Of a stretch of DNA of 64,000 bases, positions 22,264-31,680 are shown piece after piece (positions within the stretch are counted from its first letter, which is position 1; each line of letters starts with the position of its first letter). Made by a program: the position numbers and the translations under genes. The DNA is taken from NCBI GenBank assembly GCA_947650285.1, contig CANTFL010001482.1, positions 124,001 to 188,000 of the forward strand, given 5' to 3'. This stretch comes from Hyaloperonospora brassicae. Its lineage: Eukaryota; Oomycota; Peronosporomycetes; Peronosporales; Peronosporaceae. The notes below the pieces were generated by a model that was not told where the DNA came from, did no database searches, and saw only the letters and a list, made by a program, of their open reading frames with translations.

Positions 22264-23145
22264 TCAAGAGTGAAAATTTAGTGTTTTGTAATCAAGACCA
22301 TGTGTCAACATGACGGGACATCACGGCTAATTGTTATCTGCTGCTTTCGGTAATGATGCATCCCTTTGCTGGGGTAAACATGCTAGTGAACGAGACAAAT
22401 CGCAAGACGGCTGTATGTGCTTTCCAATCTCGTTCGTCTTTTCAAGTTTGTTCGACTTTATATTCAGGGTATTGACCTGGCGCAAATCTCGAAATGGGCA
22501 CGCTAAATCTAAGAAGCTTAATTTGATAACAGTGGTGACGTCACAGGGGACAATTCCTTCCGTCTCGATGCACCAGCTGCCAGGTTTGGTGGCTATGGTG
22601 GGTTATTTGTGTGGGTGCAATAAGTTCTAGGAGTTTCTTAGTCGGGGAGCGCAGGTTCCAGAAATGTCTCACTTCTGAATTGATAAAAAACCGACGAGAT
22701 CCCCGGAGGGGAGCCGAAACGCGTCTGGCGCGCGTTTTTATATCGAATTTATTCACCATATTTTCGATATTTTTCTACATGATTGCCATTACGCTCAGCG
22801 CCCCGTATCGGGAAGGCATAACTGCGTAAAATAATGCCTACTGCAAACATAAAAATAGCGATTGGACCAGTCAGGACAATCCTTGAGGCTCGTTGTAAAA
22901 AAGGTAGGCTAGATGGTTGCTATGAAAGGTGAGCAATATAGAAGCTCTCGTATTGCAACGAAGTAAGGAAGCGTATGTTTTGTCGAATTACCTTTAGCTG
23001 CCTAATAATGCCGAACATCACTGGTGCTGACGTAGCTTCTGCTAGTGGGATAACGAGTTCGACCGAGTGCACTACTGCTTGTACAGCAAACCAGACTAGG
23101 CGTTGCGTCTCTCTACTTCGTCATTGGCTGTAGAGTTGGACTCGA
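22264..23145. other. gene-free stretch between element D and the Copia element
   Basis: No gene is supported. Open frames of 99 codons (22331-22630, plus) and 72 codons (22611-22829, plus) have no recognised domain. The latter reads ELIKNRRDPRRGAETRLARVF and overlaps a frame on the other strand, so it may be a piece of another repeat. The first five bases are the right target duplication of D. Confidence 0.5.
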
Positions 23146-23386
23146 TATTGGTAATGATGTTAGATACTGGTAAAAATGTTCACATGGGAAGGACGACACT
23201 ACGTGATTGCGTGTAGCGATGGGATCGACTCATAGTTTTGTTACTGATATAATATAATCGATATCGATGGACTTAAAGTAGTACAACGAGACGAATTATG
23301 AATTTAGCTAGATGATATATTACTTTCCATTTTGCCTTCTACTAAACGTGTCCACCTTAACCGCCCTTTGCTGATGACAAAATACA
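23146..23386 (+). repeat. Copia element 5' LTR
   Basis: About 241 bp, matched to 27501-27742 with scattered substitutions, such as the shared GGAAGGACGACACTACGTGA / GGCAAGGACGACACTACG and TTACTTTCCATTTTGCC stretches. Ends were set by the repeat and by the primer site and are accurate to a few bases. Confidence 0.75.
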
Positions 23387-23468
23387 TTAGGCCATGAGCT
23401 TAACCACGCCTGACGCGTGCGAAATACTACGCGAAGATAACTACTTCGTGTGAGAGTGCAACACGAGA

Positions 23469-23900
23469 ATGAGGCGAGCAATGAAGGTATTGTTAAAGCA
23501 TCTAAACGCTATGAAGGCTTCAAAAGAAGGAGACACGATTGCGTCAACTGGGAAATCTAACGACATAAAGGCCTTCGGGATTGTGTCAGCAATGATCTGC
23601 AAAAATTATCAGTCACTGGCGCACGAAAATGACCACGGCAGAAGCGTGGAACATTCGATTGAAGGTTTTTTACTGCGACAAAGTACCCACAATCGTTTGC
23701 AGCTGCGACGGCAACTTCATGAGTTAAAGTTGGACAAGGAAAAAAGCATCATGAACCACTTCATGATATTTGGCGATCCGTGCAGGATAATGCAAGCTGT
23801 CGGACAAGCGATCTCACCGGAAGTGCATTTGGTCATCAGATTGGGTACTCTACGAGAGCATATGACCCCATCGTCATTATGATTGATTACATTCCCGATA
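23469..23900 (+). pseudogene. Copia gag fragment
   Basis: An open frame of 137 codons. The pattern RLQLRRQLHELKLDKEKSIMNHF matches the conserved capsid helix of Copia-type gag (RLxLxxxLxxLKMxEGxSVxxHxxxF). The zinc knuckle normally downstream is not seen. Confidence 0.7.
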
Positions 23901-24159
23901 TGACACTGTTCGACGCAAAGTAAACGCTGAGGCGAAGGTACAATGGAATAGAGAGGACAGAGCACCAAGAAGTCGCATGGAATAGTACGCATACTTCCAA
24001 CTACAAGAAATGACCGCGCCGACATGAAGGGATATCAAGTAAAAATTTGAAAGTTCTTGGGAAAGAGAGAGTATAATCTGCGTCAAGCCGGACATCAGCT
24101 AGATGGTCATTTAAAAAAGCTGGGAAAGCAGCCACATTTGTCTCTACAGAGATGAGTTT

Positions 24160-25330
24160 ATGAATATTAACTCTATGACGGGACCGATCATCATCACCAC
24201 AGCAGACGGCAGCAAAGTGGAGGCGCAAGATGTTGGGACAGTGAGAGTGCTACTTAAGTCTGGAGAAGTAAACATGATCGAATATACACTAATGGTGCCG
24301 GATCTAGACGCAAAACCTCTGTCATTTCTGGCAATTTCAAGAAGAAGTCTTCTGGTGATCTTCTCGGGTATGAGATGTCATATCAGAAGCAACGTGGAAG
24401 TAATTGCTACATTACCGAGGCTACGTAAATGTACGACTTACTTTGCTGTCCGGCTGAGTCAGCAATCATATTTGAAGATACCTATCGAGGGCAAAACCCA
24501 AATGAAAGATCAGGAGTGGCTGATCTGCATGTGTAGTATGCAAGATTAGGTCACCTGTTTACGAAGATGGTCAAGGGTATGACAAACTGAGTCTATGGAT
24601 TGAAGACCAAGACTGATCAAGATGATGAAAATGATACCTATATCTGTGGAGTGCACATCGGGGGCAAAGAGACCTTCATTATCTTTCCGAAATTACCCTT
24701 TGGATAGGATACAACCAATGAAGTGTTCGAGTTGGTCCACAGTGATGTCATGGTATATATGGAAGCGAACTCTTGAGGAGGATCAAGATTTGTCGTGACA
24801 TTTTTCGATGATTTTTCGGGATGTAAAGTCGCATAATGTATCGAACCAAACCAGAAATGATGGATTACTTCACCGAGTACAAGAAGCTCATTAATAATTG
24901 ACTATACAGGAAGATCAAGTGTATCTGGAACCACAACGGAACGAAATGCGTCAAACATACGTTTCTCTGGTATGTGTCGAAAATTTGATATCGGGCACCA
25001 TACGACGATACCATATTCGCCACAACAGAATGAATTTGCCGAGCGCGTAAATCGTACACTGACTGAGCGAACCAGAGGTATGCTCGGATATATGAAAGGG
25101 GACAAGCTTTGTTGGGCTGATGCGATGATCACATCAGAAGTTTATGTGACTCATCGAGTTCCCAGTGCCAGTCAAACGACCACAACTCCGTTTAAGGTTA
25201 TATTCGGGAAGAAACCTGACCTCTCTGTGATGTGTGTATTTGGGTCGAAGAGATTTGCACATATTGACAAGCCAAGGATGACCAAGATGACCAAAATGCC
25301 CAATTCGATGTATTTTTAGGTCACTCGAAC
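24160..25330 (+). pseudogene. Copia protease region and integrase (broken)
   Basis: 24160-24549 is a protease-region remnant (TTADGSKVEAQDVGTVRVLL is the strand following the active site in this family). Integrase core is clearest at 24972-25319: IPYSPQQNEFAERVNRTLTE includes the catalytic Glu helix, then WADAMITSEVYVTHRVPS and the KPDLSVMCVFGSKRFAHI segment. Stops separate these pieces. Confidence 0.8.
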
Positions 25331-26269
25331 CAAGTCAAGGGATCTCGAATAAGGAACGAAGATGCCAAGTGGGTGACATACACGAGATCTGCTAAACTTG
25401 ATGAGAGACCATCACTTCAATACGTGCAACATTCCAGGAGATCAGGTACCCAAGAAATTTTAACGGTCCATGATATATACGCTATTTGTATCGAATTGAG
25501 AAGCTATGAGGTACGGAAGACGCGGACATGGAAATGTATGATAGTCAAAATATATCTGAAGAGATACATGTACAAGATGAGCGTGCGACAATGATGGCTC
25601 TACCATCGAGATACAACAACGCGATGTACGGACACGTGTGATCTAATTTTGAGTACCCCTTTTTGTTTAGTATGATGATGTGAAAAAGATTAACAAAGAT
25701 CAACAATCAGTCGAAGATGTGTCAAGACCAAGGCAGATGATGGTAAGAACATGTTGACGAACAATTGATAAAACATCTCACGAAACAGCGATGGATCTAT
25801 TTGAATCGGTGCAAAATGGACTTATGGAAGCGCTAAGACCAATGGGTCGTACAAGTGATGATTTTGATCATGAAACAGATGCGTGTCAAGGAAGCACAAA
25901 GAGATTGTGCATTGGGTACGAACAAGCATGTACAGAGTTCGAGACCTCAGCAAAGTACAAAGAATCTATAACGTCACCTCGTCAAGATGAGTGATACAAG
26001 GCCACACAAACTAAACTCAAGGCATTACAGGAGAATAACACCTGTATGGTACAAAAGTAGCGTACAATTAAGAAAGTGGTTAGAACCAAGTGAGGTTTCG
26101 CGCTCAAAAGGAACGAACTTGGTGATATTGAGCGATACATGGCACATCTTGTAACACTTGGGTAAAGGCCGACGTATGGAGTTGTATACATAGAGTATAT
26201 TTACCAATGACGAACCTCAACTCAATTCGAGTGTTTTTGGCGTTGTTTTGTCACGAAAGGATGTTATTT

Positions 26270-27430
26270 CATCAATTTGATGTCGATACTGATTTTCGAT
26301 ATGGCTTTTTTGAAGAAGAGGTATACGTATAACCTCCTCTAAAAGTTCGTGTAGGATGGGATCAAGTGATCAAGTTCAACAGCAGCCTGTATGGGCAATA
26401 ACAAGCGGCCTCAAAATGGTACAAGACAGGTTCGTGTAGATTGGTAGATATGGGATTCACAGCATGCGCGGCAGACTCATACGCCTTCGTTGAAGAGACC
26501 AATGGTACGTAATTTTTGCTGCATTATGTGTGGACGACCTTCTAATTTAGGCTGAATATACTAATGAGATGGACGATGAGGCACCGCAAATGTCAAGTCA
26601 TTTTCAAAATTAATAAATTGGGGGGGGGGGTGTTCGATACGTTCTCGGAATCGGGGTCAAGCTTCTGCACGACATTATACGTCTGAAGAACAGTCAAGGA
26701 TCGTTCATATCAAGAATGGTCGTAAAATTTAATCAATTTGATGCATAAAAATATTAAATCCAAGTATTAAAGGGACAGCGATGATCAATATGGAAACAAT
26801 TGACACAAGAATAAACAATTGACCATATAGGCCGTTAGTGTGGTCGCTGTCGTATGTGGCAACGTGCACAAGACCATATATTGCGTATGCATTTTTTCAG
26901 CTGGGTCTTCATATGAAATTTACGCACGAAGAGCACTGGAATGCAGCATTTCAAGTTCGCGATATCTGAAGACGACATAAATCAAATGAATTTGCTATTC
27001 GGAATCTCAGGTAATCTTCAGCTAAGTGCGTAAACGGATGCGGATTGGACATGTAACCAGTAAAATCGCATATCGATTTATGGAGTCTACGTCATGATAT
27101 TAGGCGAACCTGTGATTGTCAAGTCGAAGATGCAGCAGAACGTGGAGCTAAGCACGGCAGAAGCATCGCGTGTTGCCTGTTTTATGTGTGAACAGGAGGT
27201 GCTGTGGACAAGAAGTTTACTTAAGTAGATACAAGCGCAGATTAATTACGCTGTCACGATTCTTAAGGACAACCAGAGTGCAATGGCTATCGATAAGAAC
27301 GACGGCTATCGAAGCCGAGCGAAGCATATCGTCTTCAGGTACCATTTTGTGCTCGAGAAAGTAAAATACAAGATTGTCGAGTTTCAGTTTACTAAAACCA
27401 AGTCACAGCTGGCAGAATTTTCATAAAAAC
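26270..27430 (+). pseudogene. Copia reverse transcriptase and RNase H remnants
   Basis: At about 26278 the polymerase A-motif is read as DVDTDFRYGFFEEEVYV, equivalent to DVKTAFLNGxLEEEVYM in the family. SSLYG...ASKWYK follows in a shifted frame. At 27120-27420 RNase H remains: SKMQQNVELSTAEAS, an Asp-Asn-Gln (DNQSAMAI) and AKHIVFRYHFV. An 11-base G run at 26620-26630 lies inside the dead polymerase. Confidence 0.75.
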
Positions 27431-27500
27431 GATTTCGACGAAGAAGTTCGAGTCACGGGTGGACAAAGCCATATAAGAGACTTCAAGTTGAGGGGGACGA

Positions 27501-27742
27501 TATTGGTAATGACCTTGGTTACTGATATGAATGATCACATGGCAAGGACGACACTACGTGATTGCGTGTGACGATGGGTTCGACTCATCGTTTTGTTACT
27601 GATGTCATAGAATCGATATCGATAAGCTTAAAGTAGTACAACGAGACGAACTAAGAAACTAGCTAGATGCTATATTACTTTCCATTTTGCCTTCTACTAA
27701 AAGTGTTCTCCTTAGTTCCTCCTTTGCTGTTTCTAAACGCCA
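27501..27742 (+). repeat. Copia element 3' LTR
   Basis: Direct repeat of 23146-23386, preceded by a purine tract ending at about 27497. Its right boundary was set by alignment with the 5' LTR end. Confidence 0.75.
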
Positions 27743-27839
27743 TAAGAGTCCTTTAAACGTGAAGAACATATATATTATGAACATGGCATTTGGGACCACA
27801 TGATTGGCTTTTAAGAGGTCTACGTCTCTATCTGTTCTT

Positions 27840-28193
27840 TGTAACGAGGAACGAGAACTACGCACTGACAGCAGTGCGTAGTAAGCGCTCACTGGATGCA
27901 GTGAGAACTAGTGCTCTTGTTAACCCTACGTACATTTTACGCGCCCCTTGGAGTAAGACTTCGTACCAAACGACTTAGTGTAGTAGACGGAAAAAGAAAA
28001 TTGAAACTATCTAGTTAGTCATATAGGTCTCTTACTTCTTGTCTTATCGCAATTCTAACCAATGGGAAGGCATTTGGGTCGTCTCAACAATATCACTATA
28101 ATTCGCGATATTGTTGGAAGAATAGTCAACTTAATATTCTTTATTACCATGTCGCACGATGGTAACGTTCATGTTACGGGCTACCCCGTTACA
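27840..28193 (-). repeat. solo LTR of the B/C Gypsy family
   Basis: 354 bp beginning TGTAACGAGG and ending CCCCGTTACA, related to the B/C LTRs over its right half. Flanks TTCTT (27835-27839) and TTGTT (28194-28198) are a likely target duplication with one mismatch, so it arose by recombination between the two LTRs of one element. It contains perfect hairpins such as CTACGCACTG/CAGTGCGTAG and CTCACTG/CAGTGAG. Confidence 0.8.
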
Positions 28194-28448
28194 TTGTTGC
28201 TGGAAGAGCCCAATTTTGAAAGTGACTTCCCGACTTGAGAGTGAACATCACGCTCTCGCTTTCTTCCTCTCTCTTGCTCTCGCTCTTTACTCCGCTGTTC
28301 ACTATCTTGTCATTCAGCAACCGTTGCAGCCATGAGCAAAGAAAAAGCACTGAAGGAGCAGCAGCTGCTGCGGTGAATGCACTGCGTCCCTGCGGTTCAT
28401 TATTCATGCGTTGCCAGGTGGTGTACAGAGGAGATCTACGAAGAAGAT

Positions 28449-28700
28449 TCAGGTGGCGTCAAGAATGCGTGGACCAAGGATCGCGTTTGTCGTAGGTGGA
28501 ATCCATAGGCAAAGGACATGTCTCAGCTGACCTTCAGCAGCTCGAAGAAGTGAGCGAATGTCTTTAAAAGTGAGCTCTGGGGTCGTGAATGCCGCAAACC
28601 CTTGCACGTCGATTCGTCGAGAGTTCCTTTTGTGGGGATCTCGTGTGACTAGACGACGTGTACGCCATGATGCTACCGTCGTGCGTGCTGCGTCATTTGT
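28449..28700 (-). pseudogene. unknown host gene fragment, distal part, copy 1
   Basis: On the minus strand the text ELTFKDIRSLLRAAEGQLRHVL then IPPTTNAILGPRILDAT is open to a TGA at 28449. In the second copy (37388-37590) three residues differ (Q/K, R/G, I/V, P/S region) and that stop is absent. It reads like the C-terminal end of a real protein, but no family was recognised. Its relation to the exon at 28819-29448 is not resolved. Confidence 0.35.
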
Positions 28701-28818
28701 GCGGCGCGCTCGCGTGCATGCATGCTCCTTATATTTACGGTGTGAGCTTTTGCTGACTTGCCACGCGCGTGGAGATTCTTGTCGCGCGGTGCTGTGCGCT
28801 GGTGACATTGGAATTTTC

Positions 28819-29448
28819 TCATTTGAGCACAGTAGACACTTCTCCACAAGTTGTAAGGAACGGCTGCAGATCGGACTTGTTACAGATTTCGTCGATTGGC
28901 ATGCTGGTCGTCGAGTACGAAGGACGCAAGATCTCCATTTCATGCTCACATGTCCAGCCAAACGTGTCTCCTCTGTGTGAACTACTGGGCAAAACGAGGC
29001 CTATGGGAATAGCAGGGCAGTGGACTTTGCAGCTCGCGTCACGTGTGCCGTCATGGTAGAACGTGATACGAAGCAACATCGTGTTGAAATCGATCGAGTC
29101 CATCGAGTGGTGGATCTCGCGATATTCCGTTGAAGCTGCACTGTTTGTGACCGTTCTTGACAGTCGAGCCGAAATAAAAAGTGTGGCTCCGTCGTTCTCG
29201 TGCAGATATGGTGCTGTTCTCGATCTGGACCCGATGACGACCACCGCGCTAGCGACTACGTTTTGAAGTTCACAACAAAGAACAAACGCTGGTGGATGGT
29301 CCACCCAGGAGGTGCTATGATGAATGTCAAGCAAAGTGGAAGACGACCGGCGCTGAGCTAGCCATTTCTTGGCGTATGTGTGACCTTTATCTCGACATCT
29401 GCAGTCGTGGACGGCTTCCATTGCTTCTGTTCGAGTGCATGGCTGCAC
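28819..29448 (-). pseudogene. unknown host gene exon, copy 1
   Basis: An open frame of about 200 codons on the minus strand (in-frame ATG at MEAVHDCRC). It has mixed hydrophobic strands (PPAFVLCCELQNVVASAVVV, MLLRITFYHDGTRDASCKVH) that read like folded protein. The copy at 37803-38432 differs by a single residue (V/A in LQNVV/LQNAV). No family recognised. In unit 2 the frame can be followed back to the LTR insertion (see 38433-38539). Confidence 0.45.
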
Positions 29449-29555
29449 TGCACAAACACGGTTAGAGCAACGCGAGGAGCCCTACAAGTCGGGGTAGTCC
29501 AAGAGGTGCTTGTCATGTTGGTGGGCTATAGTGCAGCTATGGCATTGTTTCCGAG

Positions 29556-29948
29556 TGTAACGGGGCACACCCTTGCGTGAACTTAACGCAAGGGTTTCGG
29601 GTGCCCCGACAGACGTACACGAGGCAAGCGAGGAGGCGTAGTAAGGGAGAAAGTGAAACTGTTGTTTTGATATAATTGAGTCTTTAAATACTGTCTCTTA
29701 GTTTGAATTAACTTAATGATGCTACTATAACTGAGTGTATGGTGACGTCTCGTCACCACTCATTGCGCGCGTCCTGCGGCGATTGGTGGGTTGATATCAT
29801 CAAGATATCAACCAATGAACAGACTCTTTGGTCGACCCTTCAATATCACCACTTTGGTGATATTGTTTTAAAGAATATCCATCTTTATATTCTTTGTTGT
29901 CACTTTCTTTTAAAGTGACACTTCCATGTAACGGGCTGCCCCGTTACA
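29556..29948 (-). repeat. element B 3' LTR
   Basis: 393 bp with 10-bp inverted ends (TGTAACGGGG / CCCCGTTACA). Nearly the whole right half is a row of hairpins: GGTGACG/CGTCACC, GTTGATATC/GATATCAAC, CAATATCACC/GGTGATATTG, AAAGAATAT/ATATTCTTT, GTCACTTT/AAAGTGAC, GTAACGGG/CCCGTTAC. A purine tract (AACGGGGGGGGA, minus strand) lies just inside. Confidence 0.95.
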
Positions 29949-30079
29949 TCCCCCCCGTTAACTGATAGTCACCGTGTGACTATCGAAAATTATGGCGGCC
30001 ACCCGTTGGTCATCATTGGGACAGGGAGCACTTGTTAGGTCCGTTTCATTCACGTTCCGCTCGACCTCGCATAGTTAAC

Positions 30080-30694
30080 ATGTCTATGCGGGGTGACTCA
30101 AGGCACACAGAGTCTGTGCCTGTGCCAGCTTCTGTGGCAGGCGATTCGTCGTCTGCTGCTCGTTCTTCGCCTGCAGCAAGAGGTGCTGCAGGTGCACGCG
30201 GTACAGCACCGCGTGCGCATGATGAACCCTACATTGAGGTCATCTACTCTGGCGAGTCAGACGTGTCTGACTCGGGCAATGCTGCAGAGGCGTCTCGCTC
30301 ACCGGCGGCGCCTCAGTGTTCGCCAAGGCCACTGCCGAACGAACGGACTCGTGAGTTGCAACACAGTCTGTTCGGCAGTGATGCTGAATTTGGTGATGAG
30401 TATGTTTTCTCATCACCGCAATCAGCTCGTGCTCATTCGCACGAGCGACTTGACGATGGTGCAACCCATCACCATACTGACAACCGTGGTACCAACAAAG
30501 GTACCACCGTGAAGCGTGATGAGCTGAAGCCGTGGCGTTTGCCCGAACGGCTCATCAATGGCTTGTCTCATGAGACAAGCCAATACCATCTAATACCCTT
30601 ATTCGATGCGACTGAGCTTCACGGCTTGGATCCCAGCGCGAGCAACTTTCGCGCTGAAGAAGACTTTTATCTCGATGTCTTCCTAAGACATTGA
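30080..30694 (+). CDS. antisense ORF of element B, N-terminal block
   Basis: Starts at an ATG 131 bp inside the 3' LTR and reads against gag-pol for 204 codons. The leader is rich in Ser, Ala, Arg and His with an acidic stretch (EVIYSGESDVSDSG). It then has the conserved block HLIPLFDATELHGLDPSA and FYLDVF shared with element A. No known domain. It ends at a TGA where A reads CGA (RHRWYHS in A), so the stop looks like a C-to-T mutation and the protein was once longer. A TCATTC at 30046-30051, resembling the oomycete initiator core, and a perfect 9-bp-stem hairpin at 29964-29984 lie between LTR and ATG. They may be part of a promoter, which is inference. Confidence 0.65.
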   Translation: MSMRGDSRHTESVPVPASVAGDSSSAARSSPAARGAAGARGTAPRAHDEPYIEVIYSGESDVSDSGNAAEASRSPAAPQCSPRPLPNERTRELQHSLFGSDAEFGDEYVFSSPQSARAHSHERLDDGATHHHTDNRGTNKGTTVKRDELKPWRLPERLINGLSHETSQYHLIPLFDATELHGLDPSASNFRAEEDFYLDVFLRH

Positions 30695-30726
30695 TGGTAT
30701 AACAGCAACCAAAAGCGTGACAAAAC

Positions 30727-31228
30727 TTGCTTTTGGCTGCGTGGAACGCGTTCGTCCAAAACGTAAAGAATTTTGGACGAGAAGGGTGGCTCAAGAAACT
30801 TGAGGCGACACGCCTCAGGTTCGAAAGCGAACGCCAACCGGTGCCAGATACCGGTTGCACTGTTTGTCGGGTGAGGCAGGCATTCCTTGCCTCACATGGG
30901 GAGAACCTTGTGCGAGTTGTGTTGACAACTCGCAGCGTGCACATAGGGACGTGTATTCCCTAAGTTCGCCCTGGGGAAGGGACACATCTCGGAGGAGATG
31001 CGTGACGCGATTGCAAACTTGCAACCCGTCTACAAGCGCCTAGGGCGCGTGTTTACCGATGGACCCGAGGACTCATCGGATGGGTCTCGTCATACTGGCG
31101 GACGAGACCTTCAACATCCATCAACAGCTGAGAGCGAGGCTCCCAGCTGTTCCAAGAGGGTGGATACCCCCGCCACTGGACGAGGTAGCTCGTCCTTGAT
31201 CCTGAATTGTCACGGTGATTCAAGATAA
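30727..31228 (+). pseudogene. antisense ORF of element B, Cys-cluster block (frameshifted)
   Basis: The equivalent stretch in C (39702-40205) is open for 167 codons; here single-base differences split it into three frames. Recognisable parts are [19 protein letters not shown], a Cys cluster with spacing C-x8-C-x6-C-x2-C followed by a His-Arg, and [21 protein letters not shown]. The last third is antisense to the chromodomain, whose strand is clearly coding, so conservation there may belong to pol. Confidence 0.5.
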
Positions 31229-31268
31229 GCTCCACTAGAAAGCGTTGACCACCTTGAGAATCCACCAA
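31053..31268 (-). pseudogene. element B chromodomain
   Basis: [40 protein letters not shown] and a closing helix VRQYDETHP form a complete chromodomain. In C the same domain is in frame with the integrase and separated from it by a single TAA; here a one-base change also puts it out of frame. It would direct integration to specific chromatin. Confidence 0.85.
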
Positions 31269-31332
31269 AGGATGTGGTGGAGGAGGAAAGACCTCCTCCA
31301 GAGATTCGGCTCACCATCTCGACCCTTACGAG

Positions 31333-31680
31333 ATGGATCGCGCAATCGATGAATTGCGCGATGACTTGAAGCACGAGCGCGACCGGCGCTACGCTTTGAC
31401 TGATACCGTGCGGAAGAACCGCAAGGATCACGAGGCTGATCGGGCGAGGGATCGCGCCGATTATGCCACAGCGCAGCTTCAGGTCGAGCGGGATGTCCGC
31501 TCCCTATTCGGCGAGCTGGCGACAGCTCGCGGGGAGATATCTTGGTTTAGTTCCGAGGTATCATATCTGCGCGACCAGACGGATCGTCTGGAGCGCGAAC
31601 GCAAGAACTTGATGGATGTTCTTGAACGTGGGGGCTATCTTCATCGGAAGAATAAGGCTCGTACTGATAGTACGGCCTGA
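31333..31680 (+). CDS. antisense coiled-coil ORF of element B
   Basis: 115 residues from ATG at 31333 to TGA at 31680, antisense to the segment between GPY/F module and chromodomain. It is highly charged (about half Arg, Lys, Asp or Glu) with Leu/Ile/Val at heptad-like intervals: DELRDDLKHERDRRYALTD, QLQVERDVRSLFGELATAR, RDQTDRLERERKNLMDVLER. Same length and end as the A and C versions. In the sense frame this region holds a TAA and would be a low-complexity linker. The pattern of substitutions against A favours the antisense protein. Function unknown. Confidence 0.68.
   Translation: MDRAIDELRDDLKHERDRRYALTDTVRKNRKDHEADRARDRADYATAQLQVERDVRSLFGELATARGEISWFSSEVSYLRDQTDRLERERKNLMDVLERGGYLHRKNKARTDSTA

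Larger units (their letters stand above)
23146..27742 (+). mobile_element. Copia (Ty1-like) LTR retrotransposon, heavily decayed
   Basis: A 4.6-kb plus-strand element between 241-bp direct repeats (23146-23386 and 27501-27742). The order gag, protease region, integrase, reverse transcriptase, RNase H is that of Copia, with integrase before polymerase. A degenerate initiator-Met primer site (TTAGGCCATGAGCTT, near consensus TTGGTATCAGAGCTT) follows the 5' LTR, and GTTGAGGGGGA precedes the 3' LTR. LTR ends have decayed from TGTTGG to TATTGG, and no target duplication is visible. The LTRs differ at many sites, so it is older than the Gypsy copies. Confidence 0.85.

Noticed and set aside
26620..26630. 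11-base G run in the Copia element
   Set aside because: Noted as possible G-quadruplex or assembly artefact, but a single run inside a dead element has no clear meaning.
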